Both the position numbers and the translations under genes were made by a program. Source: an uncultured Faecalicatena sp. (GTDB lineage Bacteria > Bacillota > Clostridia > Lachnospirales > Lachnospiraceae). Taken from it: DNA of 38,147 nt. The stretch spans positions 104,265 to 142,411 of the forward strand of contig CAOKHZ010000008.1 in NCBI GenBank assembly GCA_948468385.1, written 5' to 3'. Under the pieces are notes generated by a model. It was given only the letters and a program-made list of their open reading frames with translations. It was not told the DNA's origin and searched no databases. Of the stretch, positions 24,720-31,707 are shown piece after piece; the first letter of the stretch is position 1; each line of letters begins with the position of its first letter.

Positions 24720-26333
24720 ATGGACAAAATGCAGGGAGTGCGTTCGGTCATTGAAATGATGAATGACGTATTGAGCACGGTAAGGGACTATTATGATTCT
24801 GAATATGCGTATTATATTGAGAAAAATGACGAGGAAATTCTCAACGTTTACGAATGGTGTGCCGAGGGGATTCCGTGGCAGCGTGACCGTTTGATGATGC
24901 TGTCACCGGAGAAGCTTCCGAAGTGGGCGCGGCAGGAAAATACGGACACGACCGCGGAGAGTTATAGTATCATTTTGAAGCTTGAGGAGGATCGGGTGGC
25001 GGTTTTGGCAGCCGTGGGCGTGCATCGTGGTGGTTGCGACTTGTCGCTTTTGCGCACGCTTCTCCCATACATAGCGGAAATGCTCGCATTCCAGAAAATG
25101 CAGAAGCGGCACGAATATTTGAGCTATCATGACACTTTGACGGGACTTTTGAATCGTAACAGCTTCGTAAATTATCTGGAAGACACGAAACAGAAGAAAC
25201 TAAAGTCGCTGGGGGCACTTTCGGCGGACATCAATGGGTTGAAGGTATTTAACAAAGAGTTTGGCAGGGAGTATGGGGACGAGGTGGTCATCCGCGTCGG
25301 CGAGGTGCTTGAAGAGTATTTCCATGGGGCGGCCGTATATCGTCTGTCGGGAGACGAGTACCTCGTGCTTGCGGAAAATATTTCCTATGAGCGGTTTATG
25401 TCCAATGTCCGCGGCGCGCAGGAAAAGTTGGACAACATCAGCCTGGGGCTGGTGACTTTTGGTTATGCGTGGGAAAAGATTGACATTGACGCGGGAAGTT
25501 TGGTTAGTAGCGCGGAAAACATGATGCATGAGGAGAAAGAGAAGTATTATAAGCATTTGAAGAAGGGGCATCATGAACCGATCATCAAAGAAGACTTGTT
25601 GGCAGATATTGAAAGCGGCCGTTTTATCGTTTGTCTCGTGCCGGTCATGGATGCGTCGACGGAGGACGTGGTCGGAGCGGAGGCCGTGGTGCGCTACCAT
25701 CATCAGGATCTTGGAATCATGAATCCAGAGCGTTATGTCACGATGTTGGAAGAGACGAGGCTGTCACATTATTTGGATTTGTACGTGTTCGAGGAAGTGT
25801 GTAAGACGCTTCGGCGATGGGAAGTTCAAGACCTGCCGATGATTCCCATTTCCGTGAACTTTTCGGGGGCGACACTTCGTCAGGCGAATGTTGGTGACAA
25901 GATTGTGGGATTGGTGGAAAAGCATCACGTATCTTGTGAATACCTCCAGATTGAAGTCTCGGAGGGACGGGAGATGAATCAGGAAATGCTGGCTGAGACC
26001 AGCAACAAAATCCGCAAGGCGAACGTGCGCGTTTTGCTGGATCATTTTGGAGCGAAGGATTCTAGTTTTTCGATTTTGTCGATTATGGAGTTCGACGCGT
26101 TGAAATTGGACAGCGGAATTATCAACAGCATTATCAGCAATGGGCGTAGCCAAATCGTGGCGAAGGCGGTCATCGACATTTGCCGCCGCCTGGGGGCGAT
26201 GGTGTACGCGGCAGGGATAGAGACGCAGGATCAGCTCAACATGCTGAAAGAGCTTGGGTGTGATTATGTTCAGGGGACGCTTTTTAACAAACCGATTACG
26301 ATAGAGACGTTCGAGGTACGGTACATGCAGTGA
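24720..26333 (+). CDS. GAF-like/GGDEF/EAL protein with degenerate EAL domain
   Basis: This 537-residue cytosolic protein has an N-terminal sensor-like part (about 1-130), a GGDEF domain (about 140-290) and an EAL domain (about 295-537). The GGDEF signature is SGDEY (S210-Y214) after ADINGLKVFN, so diguanylate cyclase activity is possible. The EAL domain keeps E321 (AEAV), the Asn of ISVNFSG, the Glu of EVSE, the Lys of LKLD and the Gln of YVQG. The metal-site Asp pair is DH (D441-H442) and the following loop is GAKDSS instead of GTGYSS, so phosphodiesterase activity is doubtful and it may only bind c-di-GMP. ATG 24720 (AGGGA, 9 bases) and ATG 24684 (GGGAG, 9 bases) are both plausible starts. 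Confidence 0.88.
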   Translation: MDKMQGVRSVIEMMNDVLSTVRDYYDSEYAYYIEKNDEEILNVYEWCAEGIPWQRDRLMMLSPEKLPKWARQENTDTTAESYSIILKLEEDRVAVLAAVGVHRGGCDLSLLRTLLPYIAEMLAFQKMQKRHEYLSYHDTLTGLLNRNSFVNYLEDTKQKKLKSLGALSADINGLKVFNKEFGREYGDEVVIRVGEVLEEYFHGAAVYRLSGDEYLVLAENISYERFMSNVRGAQEKLDNISLGLVTFGYAWEKIDIDAGSLVSSAENMMHEEKEKYYKHLKKGHHEPIIKEDLLADIESGRFIVCLVPVMDASTEDVVGAEAVVRYHHQDLGIMNPERYVTMLEETRLSHYLDLYVFEEVCKTLRRWEVQDLPMIPISVNFSGATLRQANVGDKIVGLVEKHHVSCEYLQIEVSEGREMNQEMLAETSNKIRKANVRVLLDHFGAKDSSFSILSIMEFDALKLDSGIINSIISNGRSQIVAKAVIDICRRLGAMVYAAGIETQDQLNMLKELGCDYVQGTLFNKPITIETFEVRYMQ

Positions 26334-26351
26334 CCATTGTCTCGTTCGCGA

Positions 26352-26395
26352 AAACCGGCCGTGGACGTGTTTACACGCTTGTCCACAGCCGGTTT
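26352..26395. terminator. Bidirectional terminator between convergent genes
   Basis: A long hairpin: AAACCGGC (26352-26359) with GCCGGTTT (26388-26395), GTGGAC with GTCCAC inside, and CGTGT/ACACG at the top. T-rich bases follow on both strands. It lies between the stops of the GGDEF-EAL gene and the YgjP-like gene and includes the last codons and stop of the latter. Confidence 0.75.
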
Positions 26396-26928
26396 CCATT
26401 TTCACGGAGCCATTTTCTCTGTTGTTTATAGTTTGGCAAAACCGCTTCGACAATCGCGTAGAATGCTTTCGAGTGGTTCATTTCACGGCGATGTGCCAGT
26501 TCGTGTACCACGACGTAGTCCAACACTTCTTCCGGCGCGAAAATGAGCCGCCAGTTGAAATTGAGGTTTCCCTTGCCACTGCAGCTCCCCCAACGGGTTT
26601 TTTGCTCTTTGATGGAAATGCGTCCGTAAGTGACGTTCATGATTGCGGCATAATAAGCGGCCTTTTGTGTGAAAATGTCCCGTGCGACGCTTATGTAGTG
26701 CCGACGTGTGGGCGCGTCAAGCGTGGGTGAGGGTTGGGATTGCCTCTCGCTTGCTTTTTGCAAATGTTTTAGAATCCAGCTTTCTTTTTCTGTCAAAAAA
26801 CGGTCGATGGTCGATTTTGGAGTGCGCCTTGGAGCGCGTACGGTAACTTGGCCTTGGGCGTTGATTTGGATTGCCAGGGTCTTGCGGTTGGAATAAACAA
26901 TGTCGTATGGAAAGGGATGTGAATTCAC
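26371..26928 (-). CDS. YgjP/SprT-like zinc metallopeptidase (DUF45)
   Basis: A 185-residue soluble protein. The zinc motif is VHELAHRREMNHS (H142, E143, H146 and a third His at 152), preceded by KTRWGSCSGKGNLNFNWRL and FAPEEVLDYVV, which define the YgjP-like family often annotated as M48 family metallopeptidase. Such proteins are frequently near restriction or helicase genes, but their substrates are unknown. The start is GTG at 26928 with AGGAGG 7 bases upstream, which decides it. It is convergent with the c-di-GMP gene and shares its terminator hairpin. Confidence 0.9.
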   Translation of the reverse strand: MNSHPFPYDIVYSNRKTLAIQINAQGQVTVRAPRRTPKSTIDRFLTEKESWILKHLQKASERQSQPSPTLDAPTRRHYISVARDIFTQKAAYYAAIMNVTYGRISIKEQKTRWGSCSGKGNLNFNWRLIFAPEEVLDYVVVHELAHRREMNHSKAFYAIVEAVLPNYKQQRKWLRENGNRLWTSV

Positions 26929-26984
26929 TTTTTTCCTCCTGATATTTTGCGGATGTCGATATTATAGTATTTTATATAGCATTC

Positions 26985-27028
26985 CAATAGTATTTCAATA
27001 GTATTTCAACGGTAATTCAATGGCATTT
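26985..27028 (+). repeat. Degenerate 11-bp tandem repeat in an AT-rich spacer
   Basis: Four units of CAATAGTATTT: two exact (26985-27006), then CAACGGTAATT and CAATGGCATTT, with a looser fifth behind. It lies in the 461-base gap 26929-27389 upstream of the amt promoter. One turn-length spacing (11 bp) could suit a binding protein on one face of DNA, but nothing else supports that. The rest of the gap up to 27138 is AT-rich without a recognisable gene. Confidence 0.7.
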
Positions 27029-27138
27029 ATTATAGCATTTTTTGTATGAAAAAAATAGAGAAAATATCTTGAAGATTTGTCTGTCCTTTGTAGGATATGA
27101 CAAAAAACGTTGATTTCTAAAAAAATATAAAATGTTGG

Positions 27139-27167
27139 TTGACTTTTGGAGGTTCAAGTGCTAAGAT
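27139..27167 (+). promoter_or_regulatory. Promoter of the amt leader
   Basis: TTGACT (27139-27144), 17 bases, TAAGAT (27162-27167). Transcription should begin near 27174, only about 10 bases before a strong terminator hairpin. Confidence 0.75.
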
Positions 27168-27181
27168 ACACGGCATGAAGC

Positions 27182-27221
27182 AAGGGTGCTGCGAAGACGA
27201 TTCGTGGCACCCTTCTTTTTT
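27182..27221 (+). terminator. Intrinsic terminator in the amt leader (hairpin 1)
   Basis: AAGGGTGC (27182-27189) pairs with GCACCCTT (27207-27214), with an inner CGAA/TTCG and a GACGA loop, followed by CTTTTTT. It lies about 10-50 bases after the predicted start and 170 bases before the amt ATG. It would release a transcript of about 48 bases unless read through, so it is a candidate attenuator. Confidence 0.8.
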
Positions 27222-27295
27222 ACCATATATCATGTATTATTTATCACTAGATATCGGTATCAGAAGTATCGTGGAAGTGAATTCTAGAGACAAGG

Positions 27296-27345
27296 AACGA
27301 GGCGACGGGGCCAAAGTATTGGAAGACCGTCGCTTCGTTTTGTTT
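27296..27345 (+). terminator. Second terminator-like hairpin in the amt leader
   Basis: AACGAGGCGACGG (27296-27308) pairs with CCGTCGCTTCGTT (27327-27339) with one G-U pair; CCAA/TTGG pair inside. The 3' arm runs into TTTTGTTT. It ends 45 bases before the amt start, so two transcription stop points precede the gene. Confidence 0.65.
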
Positions 27346-27389
27346 CTGGGACAAATTTCCGCAAGCGTTTTCGAATGGAGGTAAGGAAG

Positions 27390-29138
27390 ATGACAGAGGA
27401 AATTTTGAGTGTTGTAAACGGTCAGGTGTTCGCGGTCTGGTTTTTGATTGGTGCCGCGCTGGTGTTCTGGATGCAGGCAGGATTTGCCATGGTGGAAGCG
27501 GGATTTACGAGGGCGAAGAATGCCGGAAACATTATCATGAAGAATCTGATGGATTTTTGCATTGGCACGGTGACGTTCATCCTGATTGGATTTAGCTTGT
27601 TGCTGGGAGAGGACTTGTTGGGATTCATCGGAAAGCCCGGGTTTGACATTTTTACGGGCTATGCAAATTTTGACTGGTCTAATTTTGTGTTTAATCTGGT
27701 ATTTTGCGCGACGACGGCGACCATTGTTTCCGGGGCGATGGCGGAGCGGACGAAGTTTTTGTCCTACTGTGTGTATTCTGCAGTGATATCTGCGTTGATT
27801 TATCCGATTGAGGCACACTGGATTTGGGGCGGTGGCTGGCTGTCACAGATGGGCTTCCATGACTTTGCCGGTTCCTGCGCGATTCATATGGTGGGCGGCA
27901 TTTCCGCATTGATCGGGGCCAAAATCCTTGGACCGCGTATTGGAAAATTTATGAAGGACAAGAACGGAAATGTTACGAAAATCAATGCCTTTCCGGGGCA
28001 TAACCTTCCGATGGGGGCGATGGGCGTGTTTATTTTGTGGTTGGGCTGGTATGGGTTTAACGGCGCGGCGGCCACGAGCGTGGAGCAGCTCGGTTCCATT
28101 TTCCTGACGACCACGGTGGCTCCGGCGATTGCCACGGTTACTTGCATGATTTTTACGTGGGTTCGCTATGGGAAGCCGGACGTGTCCATGTGTCTCAATG
28201 CGTCGTTGGCAGGCCTCGTGGCCGTTACCGCGCCTTGTGACGTGACGGACGCGCTGGGGGCGGCAATCATTGGCATCGTGTCGGGCTTGTTGGTGGTGTT
28301 TGGAGTTTGGTTTTTGGATAACGTGCTGCATATTGACGATCCGGTCGGGGCGGTCGCGGTACATTGCCTGAACGGAATCTGGGGAACCGTCGCGGTTGGC
28401 TTGTTCGCGACGACTTCCGCGCCGGGAAACGATTCGTTTACGGGCTTGTTTTATGGCGGGGGATTTGAACTTCTTGGAATCCAGTTCGTGGGAATGCTTT
28501 CCGTCATTGCTTGGACCACGGTGACGATTACGATCACGTTCCTTGTGATTCGGGCGGTTTTCGGCCTGCGCGTGAGCGAGGAAGAGGAGATTATCGGTCT
28601 GGACGCGACAGAACACGGTCTCGCGTCGGCCTATACGGGCTTTAGCATCATGGACGTTTCTAACACGATGACGATGGACGTCAATGAAAATACCAACATT
28701 GGCACGGACGATTACATTTTGGCGTCCGAGGTGCAAAAAGACGCGGCGGTCAAGGTCGTGAAGGCACCGGTCGCGTCCGAGGGCGGCATTTACAAGGTGG
28801 TCATCATAGCCAAGTTGACCAGGTATGAGAAATTGAAAAAGGCAATGAACGATTTAGGCGTGACCGGAATGACCGTGACGCAGGTGATGGGGTGCGGCGT
28901 TCAGAAAGGTGCCGGGGAAAAATATCGTGGGGTCGAGATGGACGCGACGTTGCTTCCGAAGGTGAAAGTTGAAGTCGTCATTAGCAGTATACCGGTCGAC
29001 GACGTAATCGAGGTTGCAAAGAGGACGCTCTATACTGGTCACATCGGCGACGGCAAAATCTTTGTCTATAATGTTGACCGCGTGGTCAAGATTCGCACGG
29101 GCGAAGAGGACGTGGCGGCGTTGCAGGACGTGGAATAA
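27390..29138 (+). CDS. amt: Ammonium transporter fused to a C-terminal PII signalling domain
   Basis: A 582-residue protein. Residues 1-400 are an Amt/Rh channel of about eleven helices. The two pore His are kept (H166 in SCAIHMVGG, H325 in AVAVHCLNG), as are GFAMVEAG and the GFNGAAA region. After a roughly 60-residue linker, residues 465-582 are a PII (GlnB/GlnK) domain: YKVVIIAKL, the T-loop GCGVQKGAGEKYRGVE with the Tyr used for modification in other PII proteins, LLPKVKVEVVI, YTGHIGDGKIFV and RTGEED. PII proteins normally plug Amt reversibly in response to 2-oxoglutarate and ATP/ADP; fusion would tie the plug to its channel. ATG 27390 has GGAGG 10 bases upstream. No separate glnK is nearby. 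Confidence 0.95.
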   Translation: MTEEILSVVNGQVFAVWFLIGAALVFWMQAGFAMVEAGFTRAKNAGNIIMKNLMDFCIGTVTFILIGFSLLLGEDLLGFIGKPGFDIFTGYANFDWSNFVFNLVFCATTATIVSGAMAERTKFLSYCVYSAVISALIYPIEAHWIWGGGWLSQMGFHDFAGSCAIHMVGGISALIGAKILGPRIGKFMKDKNGNVTKINAFPGHNLPMGAMGVFILWLGWYGFNGAAATSVEQLGSIFLTTTVAPAIATVTCMIFTWVRYGKPDVSMCLNASLAGLVAVTAPCDVTDALGAAIIGIVSGLLVVFGVWFLDNVLHIDDPVGAVAVHCLNGIWGTVAVGLFATTSAPGNDSFTGLFYGGGFELLGIQFVGMLSVIAWTTVTITITFLVIRAVFGLRVSEEEEIIGLDATEHGLASAYTGFSIMDVSNTMTMDVNENTNIGTDDYILASEVQKDAAVKVVKAPVASEGGIYKVVIIAKLTRYEKLKKAMNDLGVTGMTVTQVMGCGVQKGAGEKYRGVEMDATLLPKVKVEVVISSIPVDDVIEVAKRTLYTGHIGDGKIFVYNVDRVVKIRTGEEDVAALQDVE

Positions 29139-29160
29139 ATTTATGCGGGGGCGGAGAGGT

Positions 29161-29191
29161 CTGGGGCAGGTTCGTCCTTGCCCCGGATTTT
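29161..29191 (+). terminator. Terminator after amt
   Basis: CTGGGGCA (29161-29168) with TGCCCCGG (29179-29186), plus GG/CC inside a one-base bulge, then ATTTTC. It is 23 bases behind the amt stop. The rest of the gap to 29366 contains a TTGACA at about 29257 but no matching -10 at a normal distance. Confidence 0.7.
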
Positions 29192-29366
29192 CATAATATA
29201 ATGTGCGTGTAACCCTTATACTGATTTTAAGGTTTCTTCAGAAAGTTTTAGGAATCTTGACACTTGTTTTTTCCATTTTGTCTGGTAGATTAATAGCATC
29301 TTCTATAGATGGCGACACTGCATAGGCAATGAAAATGACAAAGTACAAGTAAGCGGGGTGCAAGTA

Positions 29367-29876
29367 ATGAGCGTACAAATGTTGACGAATTATTTTCTGG
29401 AGTATGGGGCGTTTTTTATTTTCTTAATCGTGTTTTTGGAATATTTAAACCTTCCCGGCTTTCCGGCGGGGGTCATCATGCCGACGGCCGGGATTTGGGC
29501 CGCGAAGGGGGAAATCAGTTTTCCGCTGGTAATGCTTTTGACCGTGGCGGCGGGGCTGTTGGGGAGCTGGATGCTGTATTTTCTCGGAAGATGGGGCGGC
29601 GCGAAGGTGTTTGGCTGGTATTTTAGGAAATTCCCCAAGCAGAAGCCGGTCATCGAGGAGAAAATGGAAATGCTGCGGGAGAAAGGTGGAATCGGCGTTT
29701 TTGTAAGCAAGTTGTTGCCGATGGTACGAACCATTATCTCCATCCCCGCAGGCATGGTCAGGATGAATTTTGTAAAGTATACCGTAAGTTCCGCGTTGGG
29801 CGTATTCCTATGGAACCTGGTGTTCATCGGTGCTGGATATTTTCTCGGAGAATCCGTGATAGGAATGTTGGGATAA
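29367..29876 (+). CDS. DedA-family membrane protein
   Basis: A 169-residue protein with the DedA/SNARE-associated layout: an amphipathic start, EYLNLPGFPAGVIMPTAG (re-entrant region with the conserved E and P-G), GSWMLYFLGRWGG and a second half with SKLLPMVRTIISIPAGMVRM, containing the conserved Arg of F-x-R/VRT. DedA proteins are thought to flip polyprenyl-phosphate or phospholipid across the membrane. Recycling the lipid carrier would suit the glycan region, though this gene is far from it. ATG 29367 has GGGG at 9 bases; a GTG at 29358 is less likely. A terminator follows directly. Confidence 0.92.
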   Translation: MSVQMLTNYFLEYGAFFIFLIVFLEYLNLPGFPAGVIMPTAGIWAAKGEISFPLVMLLTVAAGLLGSWMLYFLGRWGGAKVFGWYFRKFPKQKPVIEEKMEMLREKGGIGVFVSKLLPMVRTIISIPAGMVRMNFVKYTVSSALGVFLWNLVFIGAGYFLGESVIGMLG

Positions 29877-29884
29877 GAAGAAGG

Positions 29885-29911
29885 GGGAGCCTGCAAAATC
29901 GGCTCCCTTTT
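29885..29911 (+). terminator. Terminator after the DedA gene
   Basis: GGGAGCC (29885-29891) and GGCTCCC (29901-29907) with a 9-base loop, followed by TTTT. An A-rich run on the other side means it may also work for the convergent deoC transcript. Confidence 0.85.
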
Positions 29912-29964
29912 CGCTAATCATGCTGCCGCCCGGACATCTACGAGATTTTGCCCATGTCAGTACA

Positions 29965-30615
29965 CTAGGCTTTTACAAGTTTGACCAGCCGGCTCGTGCC
30001 AAGCCGGTTCGCGCCGAGGCGAATCAGTTCTTCCGCGTCTTCGAAAGAGGAAATGCCGCCTGCCGCCTTTATTTTTACGTCTTTTCCGACATGGGCCTTC
30101 ATCAGTTCGACGTCGGCCGGCGTGGCGCCCGCGGTCGAGAAGCCGGTGGAGGTCTTGATATATTCCGCTCCAGCATTCGTGACGATTTCGCACATCCTGA
30201 TTTTTTCTTCTTCCGTCAGAAGGCATGTCTCGATGATGACTTTTAAGGTTTTCCCGCCGCATGCCTCGTGAACCTGGCGTATCTCGTCTTGTACCTCTTG
30301 ATATCGTTTGTCCTTTACGAACCCGACGTTAATTACCATGTCAATTTCGTCTGCGCCGTTCGCTATCGCGTCTTTTGTCTCATGGACTTTTACCGCCGTC
30401 GTATGATAACCGTTTGGAAAGCCGATGACCGTGCAGATTGGCACCTTGCCGTTTACATGTCCGGCCGCTTGTTTTACGTAAGCGGGCGGGATGCAGGCGG
30501 AGGCCGTTCCATATTTTATCGCGTCGTCAAGGGTCTGTCGAACGTCCTCCCAGGTGGCCGTCTGGGCAAGCATGGTGTGGTCTACGATACTTAAAATTTC
30601 TTTTTTTGACATCAT
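29965..30615 (-). CDS. deoC: Deoxyribose-phosphate aldolase
   Basis: This 216-residue class I aldolase splits 2-deoxyribose-5-phosphate into glyceraldehyde-3-phosphate and acetaldehyde in deoxynucleoside breakdown. Active-site residues are visible: D92 in EIDMVIN, the Schiff-base K154 in YIKTSTGFS and K183 in KIKAAGGIS. The length is normal. ATG at 30615 has AGGAG 6 bases upstream. It lies 84 bases behind the AIM24-family gene and is probably cotranscribed with it. No other deo genes (phosphorylase, phosphopentomutase) are in the window. Confidence 0.97.
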   Translation of the reverse strand: MMSKKEILSIVDHTMLAQTATWEDVRQTLDDAIKYGTASACIPPAYVKQAAGHVNGKVPICTVIGFPNGYHTTAVKVHETKDAIANGADEIDMVINVGFVKDKRYQEVQDEIRQVHEACGGKTLKVIIETCLLTEEEKIRMCEIVTNAGAEYIKTSTGFSTAGATPADVELMKAHVGKDVKIKAAGGISSFEDAEELIRLGANRLGTSRLVKLVKA

Positions 30616-30699
30616 GTCATACTCCTAAAGTGTTATTTGCGTCGACATTTGAAGGGCGTGCCCCGGTACGCCGACGTGGCTATTTGTGAAAATGACTTG

Positions 30700-31380
30700 T
30701 CAACCCCTTGCCGGCATAAACTTGAGGATTTCGTTTGCTACGGCGTTAATCGGCATCGTTTGCAGCCATATGTGTCCCGGACCGGTGATGACCGTGTTAA
30801 AAAGTCCTTCGCCGCCGAATACGATGTTTTTCAGGCCGGGCACGGATTGGATGTCCATGCTGCAGGTGGCGTCGAGCGCGGCCAAATATCCGGTGTCCAC
30901 GATGATTTGCTGTCCCGGCGCCAGGTCGTATTCCACGATGTGTCCGTCAAATTCCACGAACGCGGTTCCCTGGCCGGACAAACGTTGCATGATGAAGCCT
31001 TCGCCGCCGAAGAGCCCGGCTCCGAGTTTTTTCTGGAAAAACACGGAGAGGTTCACGCCGATTTCAGAAGCGAGGAAACCGGCTTTCTGCACGATCATGT
31101 CCCGTCCCGGTTCAATGTCAAATGCAAGGATTTTTCCCGGAAAGCTGGACGCGAAAGCAATCATGCCTGCCCCGCCCATGGCGGTATATGTATTTTGGAA
31201 CATGGCTTCTCCTGAAAACATTCGTCCGAAAGCCTTTCCAAGACCGCCGTTCGTGCCGGTTTCCATCTTCATGTTAGGGGACATCCAGCTCATGGATCCC
31301 CTTTCCGTAATCATTTTTTCTCCGTTTTCCAATTCGCAAACGACGACTGGAAGCGTTTCACCCTTGATTTCGTATCTCAT
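30700..31380 (-). CDS. AIM24/TIGR00266-family protein
   Basis: A 226-residue soluble, beta-rich, Gly-rich protein. The repeated pattern (RGSMSWMSPNMKMETG, GLGKAFGRMFSGE, FFQKKLGAGLFGGEGFIMQR, GLKNIVFGGEGLFNTVITGP) is typical of TIGR00266 proteins, relatives of yeast mitochondrial AIM24. The bacterial function is not established. ATG at 31380 has GGGAG 6 bases upstream and fits the usual family N-terminus (MRYEIKG). The frame is open to 31401 without support. Its leader carries nested inverted repeats, and deoC follows on the same strand. Confidence 0.9.
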   Translation of the reverse strand: MRYEIKGETLPVVVCELENGEKMITERGSMSWMSPNMKMETGTNGGLGKAFGRMFSGEAMFQNTYTAMGGAGMIAFASSFPGKILAFDIEPGRDMIVQKAGFLASEIGVNLSVFFQKKLGAGLFGGEGFIMQRLSGQGTAFVEFDGHIVEYDLAPGQQIIVDTGYLAALDATCSMDIQSVPGLKNIVFGGEGLFNTVITGPGHIWLQTMPINAVANEILKFMPARG

Positions 31381-31407
31381 AAGTAACTCCCTTCCTTTCA
31401 TAAATAG

Positions 31408-31506
31408 AATGATGATGCCAGGGTCAAAAGGTCATGGGTTTCATGCCTGCGACACGAGTCCTTTCGGGCATGAAAAAAGCATGACTTTAAGATGCGCATC
31501 ATCATT
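31408..31506 (-). promoter_or_regulatory. Structured leader/operator region of the AIM24-deoC unit
   Basis: Three nested inverted repeats on the minus strand: an 11-bp perfect outer pair (31496-31506 with 31408-31418), a middle pair with one bulge (31480-31488 with 31427-31436) and a 9-bp perfect inner pair (31467-31475 with 31439-31447) closing a 19-base loop. The promoter-side arm of the outer pair overlaps the -10 and start site, so in RNA only the inner two are complete. It could be a leader hairpin, an operator, or both. Confidence 0.6.
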
Positions 31507-31532
31507 ATATCGCAGTTGCCAAAACCATGCAA
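31504..31532 (-). promoter_or_regulatory. Promoter of the AIM24-deoC unit
   Basis: On the minus strand, TTGCAT (31527-31532), 17 bases, TATAAT (31504-31509). The start is expected near 31497, giving a leader of about 115 bases. Confidence 0.75.
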
Positions 31533-31570
31533 GTATAACGAGAAGATTAAATTGCAGGGTACTTTTCCCG

Positions 31571-31604
31571 TTACTATCGCGGCCGTAGGCCGTGAATAGG
31601 AACC
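31571..31604 (+). repeat. Short palindromic repeat, copy c
   Basis: The core GGCCGTAGGCCGTGAATAGG matches copies a and b. CGGCC-GTA-GGCCG is a perfect small palindrome. It lies between the divergent promoters at 31504-31532 and 31643-31671. A second GTGAATCGTAATAA fragment at 31626-31639 may be a remnant. The 327-base gap 31381-31707 is thus filled by leaders, promoters and this repeat. Confidence 0.6.
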
Positions 31605-31642
31605 TTGAAAAAGGCGACATACGCGTGAATCGTAATAATTTG

Positions 31643-31671
31643 TTGACTGTCGTGAATGGAGTGCGTATAAT
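31643..31671 (+). promoter_or_regulatory. Promoter of the CPBP protease gene
   Basis: TTGACT (31643-31648), 17 bases, TATAAT (31666-31671): the best promoter match in the window. The start should be near 31678, so translation begins at the downstream ATG 31708, not at the ATG touching the -10. Confidence 0.85.
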
Positions 31672-31707
31672 ATGAATAATGTGAGTTTTGCACGAGGAGG
31701 AGAGCGG

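Noticed and set aside
27139-27384. 81-codon plus-strand open frame before amt
   Set aside because: Its start lies in the -35 box and it runs through both terminator hairpins and the amt ribosome site; no protein-like features.
29257-29366. Promoter of the DedA gene from TTGACA at about 29257
   Set aside because: No acceptable -10 hexamer lies 16-18 bases downstream; TAGATT is 23 bases away.
30637-31588. Long plus-strand frames opposite deoC and the AIM24-family gene
   Set aside because: These are antisense frames of well-supported genes in a GC-biased region; they lack ribosome sites and known motifs.
31672-31707. N-terminal extension of the CPBP protease from the ATG at 31672
   Set aside because: That ATG touches the -10 box TATAAT and lies upstream of the expected transcription start; GGAGGAGAG before 31708 decides the start.
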